Source: Piscinibacter caeni
Lineage (GTDB): Bacteria; Pseudomonadota; Gammaproteobacteria; Burkholderiales; Burkholderiaceae_C
DNA length: 64,000 bases
Direction: 5' to 3'
Assembly (NCBI GenBank): GCA_003265685.1
Contig: KZ836105.1
Location: 68,488 to 132,487, forward strand
Part shown: positions 16,345-24,931 of the stretch, in pieces
How positions within the stretch are numbered: position 1 is the first letter of the stretch
How the letters are laid out: every line of letters starts with the position of its first letter
Translations under genes and position numbers: made by a program
The notes under the pieces: model-generated
Told to the model about the DNA's origin: nothing
What the model saw: the letters and a program-made list of their open reading frames with translations, nothing else
Database searches by the model: none

Positions 16345-18615
16345 CTACGCACCATGCAGCTTGTCTTGGAGGTAACGTGCAAGCGTCGCGGCCAGTGGCC
16401 AATTGGCGCAGCGAGCCAGCAGAATCTCTGCATATTGAGAAGCGTGGCTCGGCAACAGTGTCAGTCGGCCGGTCAACATTGCAACAATGAACTCGTGTAG
16501 GGCCTCGGACCTCTCCGGCCGACCTACGTCGGGCAAGGCGTCCATCAATACCCGCAGCATGTCCTCGCTCAAGTCCTCTTCGCACGCGCCAAATGCGAGC
16601 TCTACCGGGTGCGCGGCCCGCAATATGCTCGCTTGGAGAACACCGTCGTTGTAACGGTCAAAGTTGCTCGGCGAAAGCACGGCCCGCTCATACGCGTTGT
16701 GGGTCAGCCTTCGCGAGGGGTCGCTGTGATTCCTCAGATTTGTCAGCGCGACACAAACCGAAGCGAACAAGTCCGCCTGCGTCGCTACAGGAGAGCGCAG
16801 CGCCCCTTCCACCAAGGCAAAGTCTGAACGCAGCGCCAATGGCTGCCCATTCAAGTCTGGCCAGAAGAGGTCATCGACGAGCCCCTCCGCCGGTGCCGCC
16901 TGCAAACGAGCTATCCGACTCGTGATCTCCGGCGGAATATCAATCTCCCGTTCATCTAGCCACTCACTGACACGCTGCAGTTCTGTCAGTTCCGCCTTCC
17001 AGCTCGGCTCCTCTTCATATGTGTCGACAGGTAGGTCGAAGCAGGAGAAGTAGCTGAAAGTCTCCGCCCCCAGCGCACCCATGGTCAGATTCGTCTTAAG
17101 ACGCTTTGCGCGCTCCGGTGGCGAGATCAACTGCGCAACCGAAAGATAGGCGGTCGCTCCGCCGGGCTGTACGTCGCGCAGCGCCCGTGACACGCTGAGC
17201 AGTTCTTGGTGTTCGTCGATACAGGCGCTGACAACGACAGTCGATGTTTCGGGCTGGGGCTCCAACCGGGTGAGTGCGTTGGAAGGCACTACGGTCGGCG
17301 CCGCTGCGCCAAGGCGACCGGCGGCATCACGTTGGATGGCATGCGCCAGCGAATCGGACGCCGGATAGGAGCACGCGACTACCGTTCGAAGTGTTGTTGT
17401 CGTCGTCCGCCGCGTGGCCGCTGCCCATCGCGTGCGGATACGACTCAGCCACTCCACCGACTTTTCAGGCATAGCTCCAACGATGACGCAACGTACATCG
17501 AGGCCAACGGTGCTGAGGCGGCTGTCCAGCCGAGCCTTGAACGCAAAGAATGCCCGCAAGCCGAACAGCCCTGCGAGCACACTCTTGTGCTCAAGCAGAT
17601 CGATTGCCTTGATATCCACGCGCGTGACGCGCGGCGGAGAGATGCTGAACTGGTCTCCGCGTATGGCGATAAGGTGAAAGTTCCTCTGACAATCGGGACA
17701 TGATGCGGCATCGTGATTGATGATCGGTTCAATTCCCACACGGCCGTCCCACGCAAGATCACACAGCGCCACAGCGCCCGGAACAGGCTTTGCGACCCCC
17801 TCGTTGATGAGCTCGAACAACGTGGTGATGTGAGTCGCGCGTGCACCTTGATCGACCAACCGTTTAGCCAGCCGATTGGAGGTTGACGCAGAGATAACGA
17901 AGGTGGCAGCGTTGGCGATCGCACGAGGAATGTCTGCAACGCCCTCATGAGATCGATGTGACCACAACCGTGGTTCTGGCTCCGGCAGATGACCAAGCCG
18001 ACGAAGCTGACCGAGCGCTTCGAGCAGAACTGAGAAGATGCCGGAGGTATCTGTAATGATGTGAGCACCACCCTCGACGGTCCACAGGCGCGGCAGCAGC
18101 CAGTAGGCGAGGAGCTGGACGTTGTGAAAGCGCTCTAGAACATTCGACACGCGCAGGAACCGATTGCTGTGGCTGGTCGACGTCTTCGAGTAGTGAGTGC
18201 CCGTCGGCGCTCTCTCTTCGCCCCCGGCTTGCTGGAAAACCGTGGTCAAACTTAATCGGCGTTCCGCCTCGATAGCGCCGTCATCTAGTGACACGCCTCG
18301 CCAGTCCTGCCCAGCGTGCGTGCCTGTGGCTGCGTCGAACACTATGAACTTTGCGCCAGTGTTCGGCCCGAGTATGGCGAACAGCCTTTGCGCCAGAGCC
18401 TGCTCCGGATTGCGCAAGTTTTCACGTAGAGCGTAAACGACTTCCCGGTGGCCAACAAAACGGATGTCGGCGATAGACCCGAGGCGCTGGACATGCGACG
18501 CCAGCTCGCTGTCGAGTTCGGTCAGACTTGGAGGACGTGCTCCAATGAAGACGCTCAGTATCGTCTCACCGTCAACGTTTGGGGATGGATAAGATGTGAA
18601 ATGGGCGGCGGTCAT
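16345..18615 (-). CDS. Large island protein with degenerate orotate-phosphoribosyltransferase-like domain, partner of GHKL ATPase
   Basis: 756 aa, not assignable to a characterised family. Visible: residues about 139-155 (GTHYSKTSTSHSNRFLRV) resemble the SSGKxS...R strand of OPRT-type enzymes; 185-200 (HIITDTSGIFSVLLEA) resembles the following strand-helix; 238-262 (TFVISASTSNRLAKRLVDQG) sits where the PRPP loop should be but lacks its acidic pair; CPDC at 306-309 is a lone CxxC knuckle. The C-terminal half is helical and unrecognised. ATG at 18615 overlaps the ATPase stop as ATGA, so the two are made together. GC is visibly lower than in neighbours (a 60-bp line at 17821 counts 35 G/C). No signal peptide. 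Could be a defence, signalling or nucleotide-sensing effector (inference). Confidence 0.7.
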   Translation of the reverse strand: MTAAHFTSYPSPNVDGETILSVFIGARPPSLTELDSELASHVQRLGSIADIRFVGHREVVYALRENLRNPEQALAQRLFAILGPNTGAKFIVFDAATGTHAGQDWRGVSLDDGAIEAERRLSLTTVFQQAGGEERAPTGTHYSKTSTSHSNRFLRVSNVLERFHNVQLLAYWLLPRLWTVEGGAHIITDTSGIFSVLLEALGQLRRLGHLPEPEPRLWSHRSHEGVADIPRAIANAATFVISASTSNRLAKRLVDQGARATHITTLFELINEGVAKPVPGAVALCDLAWDGRVGIEPIINHDAASCPDCQRNFHLIAIRGDQFSISPPRVTRVDIKAIDLLEHKSVLAGLFGLRAFFAFKARLDSRLSTVGLDVRCVIVGAMPEKSVEWLSRIRTRWAAATRRTTTTTLRTVVACSYPASDSLAHAIQRDAAGRLGAAAPTVVPSNALTRLEPQPETSTVVVSACIDEHQELLSVSRALRDVQPGGATAYLSVAQLISPPERAKRLKTNLTMGALGAETFSYFSCFDLPVDTYEEEPSWKAELTELQRVSEWLDEREIDIPPEITSRIARLQAAPAEGLVDDLFWPDLNGQPLALRSDFALVEGALRSPVATQADLFASVCVALTNLRNHSDPSRRLTHNAYERAVLSPSNFDRYNDGVLQASILRAAHPVELAFGACEEDLSEDMLRVLMDALPDVGRPERSEALHEFIVAMLTGRLTLLPSHASQYAEILLARCANWPLAATLARYLQDKLHGA

Positions 18616-19805
18616 TCGACACCCATCGGTAGGAGAAATGAAACGACCGTCCCGCGGACGGCGCTACGCTGAGTTGCTGACGGCTTGAGATCGAACTGCC
18701 AATCGAAGAGTTTCTCCTCCGGGATCCGCTGGCCGTCTGCCAATTCAACATGAGCTCGGTCACCGTACAACGCGAACTGCCGAAAGACGTGCAGCTCGTT
18801 TGTTCGGACGCTGATGAATCCATGAAGATCGCGCAGCGCTTGCAGCACCTTTGCCAGTCCGAAGCCTCGGCCGGGCATTGCCGTGGTCGTTCGTCCTTTG
18901 GCGAAGCATGCGAGCGTCGCCTCCAGTTGTTCCTGAACAGGAACGCCCTCGCTTCGCTTAAGCCACTTAGCTGCCATGCCCGGTCCGGAGTCGAGCACGC
19001 TCAACTCGATAACGCCCCCGACGCGTGGCGGCGGCGAGGCGTGCCCCCCCTGGCGCTTCTGTTTCGGATCTGGAAGAAAGTGATGGGCAAAGCGCAGCGC
19101 GGGCGAAGGCTTCTTGGCGCCCTCAAACGTTGCCTGGATCGTTCGGACGTCGTAGTGGCGGGCGAAGATGGCGCGAACAGACACGGGAAGGGCGGCCCCG
19201 CTGAGTTCGTGCCGCGCGTGATCGTGCGTGTTCTTGAATGTCTCGGCCAGGATCGTCGTCAGCATTTCCTCGAGGCTCTTGCCCGACTTCATCCATGCCG
19301 GCGCCGTCGTCGGGCTAACCGTCTTGATAAGGAGCCTCAGGAGTGCGTTGAATCCACTGTAGTCAACCAGGTTCGCCTCAGAGTGCGACGTATAGAGTTG
19401 CTCGGGCAGGCCAAGCTCGGGCGGTACGTTGTCCAGACAAATCAAAAAGGCGCTGTCGGTTGTCGCGGCCAAGTCCGGCCATGTAGCCTGCGCGCGTAGA
19501 AGCTGCTGTCGATATTGTCGGCGTTGCCGCTGTTGGGCAGGGGTATCTCGCTGTGGATCTGGGGGCAGCATTACAGCAACGGCTGATCCGAGCGTATGGC
19601 CCCATTTTTGAAGGTCTAACGCGTGATGTTCATGCTCGCTTGATAGCGACAGCCCTCGAGCCCCAAAGGTGATGAGTCGCTGGGTAGTTAACACCTCCCC
19701 GAGAACGGCGCGACTACGAGATTCGAGCGCGTCGCGGCTTACCACCACCTCCGCGGGCGTCAGTGCGGCGTCATCCTCAACGTCGAGCCAACGATATTCA
19801 CTCAT
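18612..19805 (-). CDS. GHKL-type ATPase (HSP90/MutL/histidine-kinase fold), first gene of two-gene island
   Basis: 397 aa with all three nucleotide-binding boxes: N box ETFKNTHDHA (E188, N192, H196), G1 box LDSGPGM (D272, G274, G276) and G2 box GRGFGLAKV (312-320). There is no phospho-acceptor His box, receiver or sensor domain, so it is not an ordinary two-component kinase. Residues 90-105 form a Gln/Arg-rich charged stretch. The start at 19805 (MSEYRW) follows directly after an in-frame TGA; see the leader entry. Upstream of a 756-aa partner with which it is translationally coupled. Low-GC island gene; function unknown, ATP-driven switch for the partner is my inference. Confidence 0.8.
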   Translation of the reverse strand: MSEYRWLDVEDDAALTPAEVVVSRDALESRSRAVLGEVLTTQRLITFGARGLSLSSEHEHHALDLQKWGHTLGSAVAVMLPPDPQRDTPAQQRQRRQYRQQLLRAQATWPDLAATTDSAFLICLDNVPPELGLPEQLYTSHSEANLVDYSGFNALLRLLIKTVSPTTAPAWMKSGKSLEEMLTTILAETFKNTHDHARHELSGAALPVSVRAIFARHYDVRTIQATFEGAKKPSPALRFAHHFLPDPKQKRQGGHASPPPRVGGVIELSVLDSGPGMAAKWLKRSEGVPVQEQLEATLACFAKGRTTTAMPGRGFGLAKVLQALRDLHGFISVRTNELHVFRQFALYGDRAHVELADGQRIPEEKLFDWQFDLKPSATQRSAVRGTVVSFLLPMGVE

Positions 19806-19834
19806 TCATGTGCTTTCAGCCATCGGGATCTCCT
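19806..19834 (-). promoter_or_regulatory. Ribosome-binding site and five-codon in-frame leader before the GHKL ATPase gene
   Basis: On the minus strand AGGAG (19834-19830) is 6 nt before an ATG at 19823 which reads M-A-E-S-T and then TGA at 19808-19806, directly followed by the ATG of the ATPase gene in the same frame. The only good Shine-Dalgarno is 24 nt from the main ATG but ideally placed for the leader ATG. So either a mini-ORF controls re-initiation, or a nonsense change has cut off the original first five codons. Confidence 0.5.
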
Positions 19835-20143
19835 GCGCACATCTCACCTAAGACCCACATCGACGTGGAATCATCAACGCAACTGTAGAGCGCGTCTGGA
19901 GTAGCCGATTCTAGGGAGCGGCGGGCGACCGCTGCTCGGTCAGACCTCGTCGGTGAGGGAGATCGCGGGGAGTGCCGTAGTCCCGACCGTTGCTTCGACG
20001 GCCGGTCATGACCGAATCAGCCGATCAAGAGGTTCGGCTCGAAAGATCGCTACCAGTCTTATCCAGTCCTTCGACCTGATGCCGCAAACGCTCCTTCGTG
20101 GCCGATCGGAGCCACCCAATCGACCTCGCCGAGCAAAGCGCCG
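19835..20143. other. Intergenic region upstream of the island operon, with a 12-bp palindrome
   Basis: No protein-like frame seen. It should hold the island promoter (minus strand) and the 3' region of the SDR operon ending at 20144. A perfect palindrome CGGTCATGACCG lies at 20003-20014 and could be an operator. Composition rises again toward the 20144 gene, so the right-hand island edge is within this stretch. Confidence 0.45.
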
Positions 20144-20911
20144 TCAACGAACCATCAAGGTCCCGCCGTCCACCGCGAAGATCTGCCCGGTCATGAAACG
20201 CGCCCCGGGCGAGGCGAGAAACGCCAGCACCGGCACCAGATCCTCGTTCACGTCGCCGAGCTTGCCGCCGAGCGGAATCATCCGGGCCATGAAGGCGTCG
20301 TGCGCGGCAAGCTGCTCGGGGTTCATCTCGGCGCGGGTCTTGTCGTACATCGGCGTCCAGATCGCCGGTGCGATCGCGTTGACGCGGATGCCGTGCACCG
20401 CCCACTCCTGCGCGACGGTACGTGTCCAGGCCAGCACGGCCCCCTTGGCCGCCGAATAGGCCGCCTTGTTCGGTTGGCCGAGCACACCCGCCGCCGAGGC
20501 AAAGTTGATGATGCTGCCGCCGTGCGCCTTCAGGTGCGGGAACACCGCGCGGTTCATCAGGAAGGTGCCGGTCGCGTTGACCGCGAAGACCTTTTGCCAC
20601 AGCTCCAGCGCGGTGACATCGGCGGGCGACGACGGAGCGATGCCTGCGGCGTGGATCAGCACGTCAAGCCCGCCGAGTGATTCGCAGGCTGCCGCGACGG
20701 CAGCCGCCACCGAGGCCTCGTCGGCAACGTCGACCCTGACAAAACCCGCCGCGCCGGCCGCGGCGGCGACGGCCGTGCCGGCATCTCCGTCCAGGTCCAT
20801 CGAGACGACCCGCGCGCCGAGGCGCGGCAGTTCGCGGACGAGTCCCTCGCCCATGCCGCTGGCGCCGCCGGTGACGATGATGCGGCGGCCGACGAGTTCG
20901 CTGATCGACAT
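20144..20911 (-). CDS. Short-chain dehydrogenase/reductase
   Basis: 255 aa classical SDR: cofactor motif TGGASGMGEG, HAAG in place of NNAG, Ser of FASAAG and catalytic YSAAK. Aspartate after beta-2 (SMDLDGD) suggests NAD preference. Last gene of a minus-strand operon with CoA ligase, phosphotransferase, acyl-CoA dehydrogenase and another SDR, so it probably oxidises a hydroxylated acyl or alicyclic intermediate. Confidence 0.87.
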   Translation of the reverse strand: MSISELVGRRIIVTGGASGMGEGLVRELPRLGARVVSMDLDGDAGTAVAAAAGAAGFVRVDVADEASVAAAVAAACESLGGLDVLIHAAGIAPSSPADVTALELWQKVFAVNATGTFLMNRAVFPHLKAHGGSIINFASAAGVLGQPNKAAYSAAKGAVLAWTRTVAQEWAVHGIRVNAIAPAIWTPMYDKTRAEMNPEQLAAHDAFMARMIPLGGKLGDVNEDLVPVLAFLASPGARFMTGQIFAVDGGTLMVR

Positions 20912-20922
20912 CCGGTAGTCCC

Positions 20923-22560
20923 CTATCGCGTGGGCTTGAAGCCCGATTTCTCGATGTCCCAGGTGGCCGGCGTGACGCCTTCGTCACGCAGCTGGTACTT
21001 CAGCACGCGCCCTTGCGGGTTGCTGGGCAGTTCCTCGCGGAACTCGATGTAGCGCGGCACCGCGTAGTACGGCACCCGTTCGGCAAGCCAGCGGCACAGC
21101 GTTTCCTCGGTAACGGTGGCGCCGTCGACGCGCCTGGCGGTGACCTTGAGGTCGTCCTCGCCGACGGTCGAGAACACCGCGTGCACCGCCACCTGCTCGA
21201 TCTCGGGGTGCAGCAGGATGGCCGACTCCATCTCGAAGCTCGAGATGTTCTCGCCGCGCCGGCGCAGGTAGTCCTTCTTGCGGTCGACGAAGTAGAAGAA
21301 CCCTTCGGCGTCGAACCGGCCGATGTCGCCGGTGTGGAACCACAGGTTGTTCATCACCTTCTGGGTGTCCTCCGGGCGGCGCCAGTAGCCCTTGAACATG
21401 ATGTCCGGGTGCAGCGGCCGGCACACCACCTCGCCGGCGGTGCCGGGCGGCAGTTCGTTGTCGTCCGCGTCGAAGATGCGCACGTCGAACTCGGGCGCAC
21501 AGCGTCCGGAGGAACCTTCGGGCACCGCCACGTCGGCCGGCACCGAGGTGATCAGCGCTTCGGTCAGGCCGTAGGCATTCGAGCCGATGCGGCGCGCGCC
21601 GAAGCGCCGCCGCCAGGTCTGCTTGATCTCCGGCGCGAACGGGTTTCCCTTGACGGTGTGCACCTGACCGAAACAGCGCTTCATCGCGTCGTTGTCGGGC
21701 GCCTGCGCGAGCAAGGTGCCGAGAGCGCCGAGGATCGAGACCACCGTCGCGCCGCTGGCCTCGACAGCCGGCCAGAAGCCGCTGACCGAGAAGCGCGGCG
21801 CGATCGAGATCGTCGCGCCGACCAGCAGCGTCGAGACGACGCCGGTGGCGATCGCGTTCATGTGGTACAGGGGCAGCGGCGTCCACAACACGTCGTCGGG
21901 GCCGAAGGGCGCGGCACGCAGCAGCAGGCGCGCGACGTGGCACATCTGGTTGCCGCTGATCATGCAGCCCTTTGACGGTCCGGTCGTGCCCGAGGTGTAG
22001 ATCAGCGCGTTGAGCGCGGCCGGGTCGGGCAGCGCCTGCAACGGCGTCGCGTCGTCGCCGCGGTGCGCGTCGAGCGGATCGAAGCGCAGGTCCGCCGGCA
22101 GGTCCGTGTGACCGTCGTCGAGTCGCCCACGGACCAGCACCTGCCGCACCCGGCCGAGGCGCGGCGCCAGTGCGGCCAGGCGCGCGATGTAGGCCGCCTC
22201 GGCGACCACGATCTCGGCTTCCGAGTCGGCCACCTGGTGGCGCAGGAATTCGCCCTTGAGCGCCGTGTTCAGCGGCACGCTCACCGCTCCGATCTTGTTC
22301 AGCGCGAACCAGAGCAGCACCGCATCGAGATGGTTGTCGAGCAGCGAGACCACGGTCGCCCCGGCGCGCACGCCGAGCGCCGCGAGCGCATGCGCCATGC
22401 AGTTGCTCAGCGCATCGAACTCCGCATAGCTGGTCTTCGCGCCGCCGAAGTCGAACAGCACCTTGTGCGGATGAGCGGCCACCGCGCGCGCCAGGGCCGC
22501 CACCGGTGTATCGCGTGGTCCGGGGCGCCAGGCGCGCACATCCTCGGGCGTCGAACTCAT
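20923..22560 (-). CDS. AMP-forming acyl-CoA synthetase (CaiC-like), copy 1
   Basis: 545 aa ANL-superfamily enzyme. P-loop-like motif YTSGTTGPSKGC, GLTEALIT adenine loop, YWRRPEDTQ, the hinge/A8 region GENISSFEME and the C-terminal catalytic lysine in NPQGRVLKYQLRDEG. It activates a carboxylic acid to its CoA thioester with ATP. Close paralogue of the protein at 47036 (same motifs and length). ATG at 22560 chosen since it overlaps the upstream stop (ATGA); an in-frame extension exists but is inside that gene. Likely the entry step for the beta-oxidation-like part of the cluster. Confidence 0.9.
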   Translation of the reverse strand: MSSTPEDVRAWRPGPRDTPVAALARAVAAHPHKVLFDFGGAKTSYAEFDALSNCMAHALAALGVRAGATVVSLLDNHLDAVLLWFALNKIGAVSVPLNTALKGEFLRHQVADSEAEIVVAEAAYIARLAALAPRLGRVRQVLVRGRLDDGHTDLPADLRFDPLDAHRGDDATPLQALPDPAALNALIYTSGTTGPSKGCMISGNQMCHVARLLLRAAPFGPDDVLWTPLPLYHMNAIATGVVSTLLVGATISIAPRFSVSGFWPAVEASGATVVSILGALGTLLAQAPDNDAMKRCFGQVHTVKGNPFAPEIKQTWRRRFGARRIGSNAYGLTEALITSVPADVAVPEGSSGRCAPEFDVRIFDADDNELPPGTAGEVVCRPLHPDIMFKGYWRRPEDTQKVMNNLWFHTGDIGRFDAEGFFYFVDRKKDYLRRRGENISSFEMESAILLHPEIEQVAVHAVFSTVGEDDLKVTARRVDGATVTEETLCRWLAERVPYYAVPRYIEFREELPSNPQGRVLKYQLRDEGVTPATWDIEKSGFKPTR

Positions 22561-23618
22561 GCTGTCCACCTCGCTGCACGCAGCAGCAGATTGCTCGCGT
22601 TGTCGTGAAAACGCTGTCCGAGCGCGGGGTCGGCCTGGCCGGCGCACGCCCGGGCGTAGGTGCCTTCGAGCAACAGGGCCAGCTTGTAGCAGGCGAACAC
22701 GGCGTACCAGTGCGCCTGCGAGACGTCTGCCCCGGTCCGCTCGGCGTAGCAGGCGACCAGTTCGGCGGCCGTCGGGAAGCCCGACCAGGGCTCGACGACG
22801 ATCGGCGAGCCGTGCAGCGGCTCGTCGGCGTCGCGCCAGGTGGCCAGCAGCCAGCCCAGATCGATCATCGGGTCGCCGATCGTGCTCAGCTCCCAGTCGA
22901 TGATCGCGGCCAGGCCCGGTCCGTCGTGCCGGAACATGACGTTCTTCAGGTGATAGTCCCCATGCTGCAGGCCGGGCCGGAAGCTCGCCGGAAGATGCTG
23001 CTGGAGCCAGCAGCCCAGCGCATCGACCTCCGGGAGCCCGGCCATGCCCGGCCAGCCGGCATAACGGACGTAGCTCTCCAGTTGCGCGCGCCAGCGGTCG
23101 ACCTGGCGCGCGAGATAGCCTTCCTGCTGGCGCCCCTGGTGACCGAAGTCGGCCAGCCCGACCGCGACATGGTCGACCTGCCGCAACGCGGCCAGCCCGT
23201 CGACCATCGCGAAGCCCATTGCCCGCCGCAGTGCCGGATCACCGGCGTGCGGCTGGGGCATGCCGACACCGAGGTTGAAACCGTCGACCGGCTCCATCAG
23301 GTAGAACGCCCCGCCGAGCACGGCATCCTCCGCACAGGCCGCGACCAGGCGTGCGTGCGGCACCGGCGTCGCAGCGAGGGCGGCCAGCACACGCGCCTCG
23401 CGGCGCATCGTCTCGTTGCCGTCGGCGTATGCCGTCGCGGCGGCCTTGCGCAGCACCAGTTCGCGATGGCCGCAGCGGAAACGCACGATCAGGTTCTGCG
23501 TGCCGCCGGCCAGCAGCGTCGGGGTGCCGATCTCGCCGTCGGCGACCCCCTGCTGGTGGATCCAGCGTGCCAGGCGCGCGAAGTCGATGGCCGCGAGGCG
23601 CGGATCCAAGTGGCTCAT
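22557..23618 (-). CDS. Aminoglycoside-phosphotransferase-family (APH) kinase-like protein
   Basis: 353 aa. Kinase-like features are intact: Brenner-type motif LQHGDYHLKNVMF with catalytic Asp and metal-binding Asn, and IIDWELSTIGDPMIDL. In acyl-CoA contexts such proteins resemble the N-terminal domain of ACAD10/11, which phosphorylates 4-hydroxyacyl-CoA so that an acyl-CoA dehydrogenase can remove the phosphate. The acyl-CoA dehydrogenase gene lies directly upstream with ATGA overlap, matching that pairing. Drug resistance is unlikely. Confidence 0.85.
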   Translation of the reverse strand: MSHLDPRLAAIDFARLARWIHQQGVADGEIGTPTLLAGGTQNLIVRFRCGHRELVLRKAAATAYADGNETMRREARVLAALAATPVPHARLVAACAEDAVLGGAFYLMEPVDGFNLGVGMPQPHAGDPALRRAMGFAMVDGLAALRQVDHVAVGLADFGHQGRQQEGYLARQVDRWRAQLESYVRYAGWPGMAGLPEVDALGCWLQQHLPASFRPGLQHGDYHLKNVMFRHDGPGLAAIIDWELSTIGDPMIDLGWLLATWRDADEPLHGSPIVVEPWSGFPTAAELVACYAERTGADVSQAHWYAVFACYKLALLLEGTYARACAGQADPALGQRFHDNASNLLLRAARWTA

Positions 23619-24898
23619 GCCGGATCGCTTCCGAGAAGGTCGGCGTACTTCTCGCTCGCGGCGTGCGCGCGGCGCGGCAGGTGGTAGTCGGGAAACGGGC
23701 TGTCGTCCGGAACGATGCCACGCGTGAGCTGCTGCGCGACGGTGATCTTGTGCACCTCGGTCGGGCCGTCGGCCAGGCCGAGAAAGTAGGACTCGGTCAC
23801 CCACTGCATGAACGGCATCTCGTCGGACAGGCCGAGCGAGCCGTGCACCTGCAGCGCATGGCCTGCGATGTCGTGCAGCACCTTGGGCATCGCGGCCTTC
23901 ACCGCGGCGATGTCCTTGCGGACCTTGCGGTAGTCCTGGTGCTTGTCGATGAGCCAGGCCGTGCGCATGACCAGCAGGCGGAACTGCTCGAGCTGGATCC
24001 AGCAGTCGGCGATGCGCTCCTGGATCATCTGCTTGTGCGCGAGGGGCTCGCCCTTCGTGCGGCGCGAGACGGCGCGTCGCAGCAGGTAGTCGAGTGCCTT
24101 CCTCGCCTTCGCGATGGTCCGCATCGCGTGGTGGATGCGCCCCCCGCCGAGCCGCGTCTGCGCGACCTCGAAACCCTGCCCGCGCGCGCCGAGCAGGTGG
24201 TCGGCCGGCAGGCGCACGCCCTCGAAGCGCACGTAAGCATGTGTCCTGGCGCCGCTGCCGTACCCACAATCGCGCACGATGCGGATGCCCGGCGTGCGCG
24301 CCGGCACGATGAAGGCAGAGATGCAGCGGTGCGGTTCGGCCTGCAACTCGCTGCGCGCCATGACGATGAAGAACTCGGCCAGGCGGGCGTTGGTCGCGAA
24401 CCATTTTTCGCCGTCGATCACCCACTGCCCCTCGTCGAGCGTGGCACGGGTGCGGATCTCGAGCGGGTCGGCACCGCCCTGCGGCTCGGTCATGCTGAAG
24501 CAGGAGACGATCTGATTGTCCAGCAGCGGCTGCAGATAGCGCGCCTTCTGGGCCGGCGTGCCGTAATGCGCCAGGATCTCGGCATTGCCGGAGTCCGGCG
24601 CCTGGCAGCCGAACACGATCGGCCCGAAGCGCGCAGCGCCGAGGATCTCGTTCATCAGCGCCAGCTGAACCTGCCCGTAGCCCTGCCCGCCCAGCCCCGG
24701 GCCCAGGTGGCAGGCCCACAGGCCCTGTGCACGCACACGCTGCTGCAGCGGGCGGACCAGGCGCAGGTGATCCGCGTGCTGCACGTCGTAGGGGTCGCCG
24801 AGCACGAACTCGAGCGGTTCCACCTCCTCGCGGACGAACTGCTCGATCCAGTCGAGCCTGGCCTGAAATTCAGGTGCCGTCTCGAAATCCCAGGCCAT
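23615..24898 (-). CDS. Acyl-CoA dehydrogenase (ACAD11-like)
   Basis: 427 aa. Recognisable ACAD segments: CFSMTEPQGGADPLEIRTRA (flavin/substrate loop), INGEKWFATNA-type strand, QVHGSLGLSDEMPFMQW and a C-terminal RxxRIADGPTEVH-like segment (LADGPTEVHKITVAQQL). It introduces a double bond in an acyl-CoA, passing electrons to ETF. ATG at 24898 (MAWDFET) is preceded by GAAGGGAA on the coding strand. Coupled to the APH-family kinase; together they may process hydroxyacyl-CoAs (known for ACAD10/11-type pairs, inferred here). Confidence 0.9.
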   Translation of the reverse strand: MAWDFETAPEFQARLDWIEQFVREEVEPLEFVLGDPYDVQHADHLRLVRPLQQRVRAQGLWACHLGPGLGGQGYGQVQLALMNEILGAARFGPIVFGCQAPDSGNAEILAHYGTPAQKARYLQPLLDNQIVSCFSMTEPQGGADPLEIRTRATLDEGQWVIDGEKWFATNARLAEFFIVMARSELQAEPHRCISAFIVPARTPGIRIVRDCGYGSGARTHAYVRFEGVRLPADHLLGARGQGFEVAQTRLGGGRIHHAMRTIAKARKALDYLLRRAVSRRTKGEPLAHKQMIQERIADCWIQLEQFRLLVMRTAWLIDKHQDYRKVRKDIAAVKAAMPKVLHDIAGHALQVHGSLGLSDEMPFMQWVTESYFLGLADGPTEVHKITVAQQLTRGIVPDDSPFPDYHLPRRAHAASEKYADLLGSDPA

Positions 24899-24931
24899 CG
24901 TGTATTCCCTTCTCAAAGGCGTGCCGCCTGG

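Noticed and set aside
16017-20143. Prophage or integrative element with integrase and tRNA attachment site
   Set aside because: No integrase, tRNA gene or flanking direct repeat was found; only composition and the inverted repeats suggest transfer.
22557-23618. Aminoglycoside resistance gene
   Set aside because: Family resemblance only; coupling to acyl-CoA dehydrogenase points to acyl-CoA metabolism.
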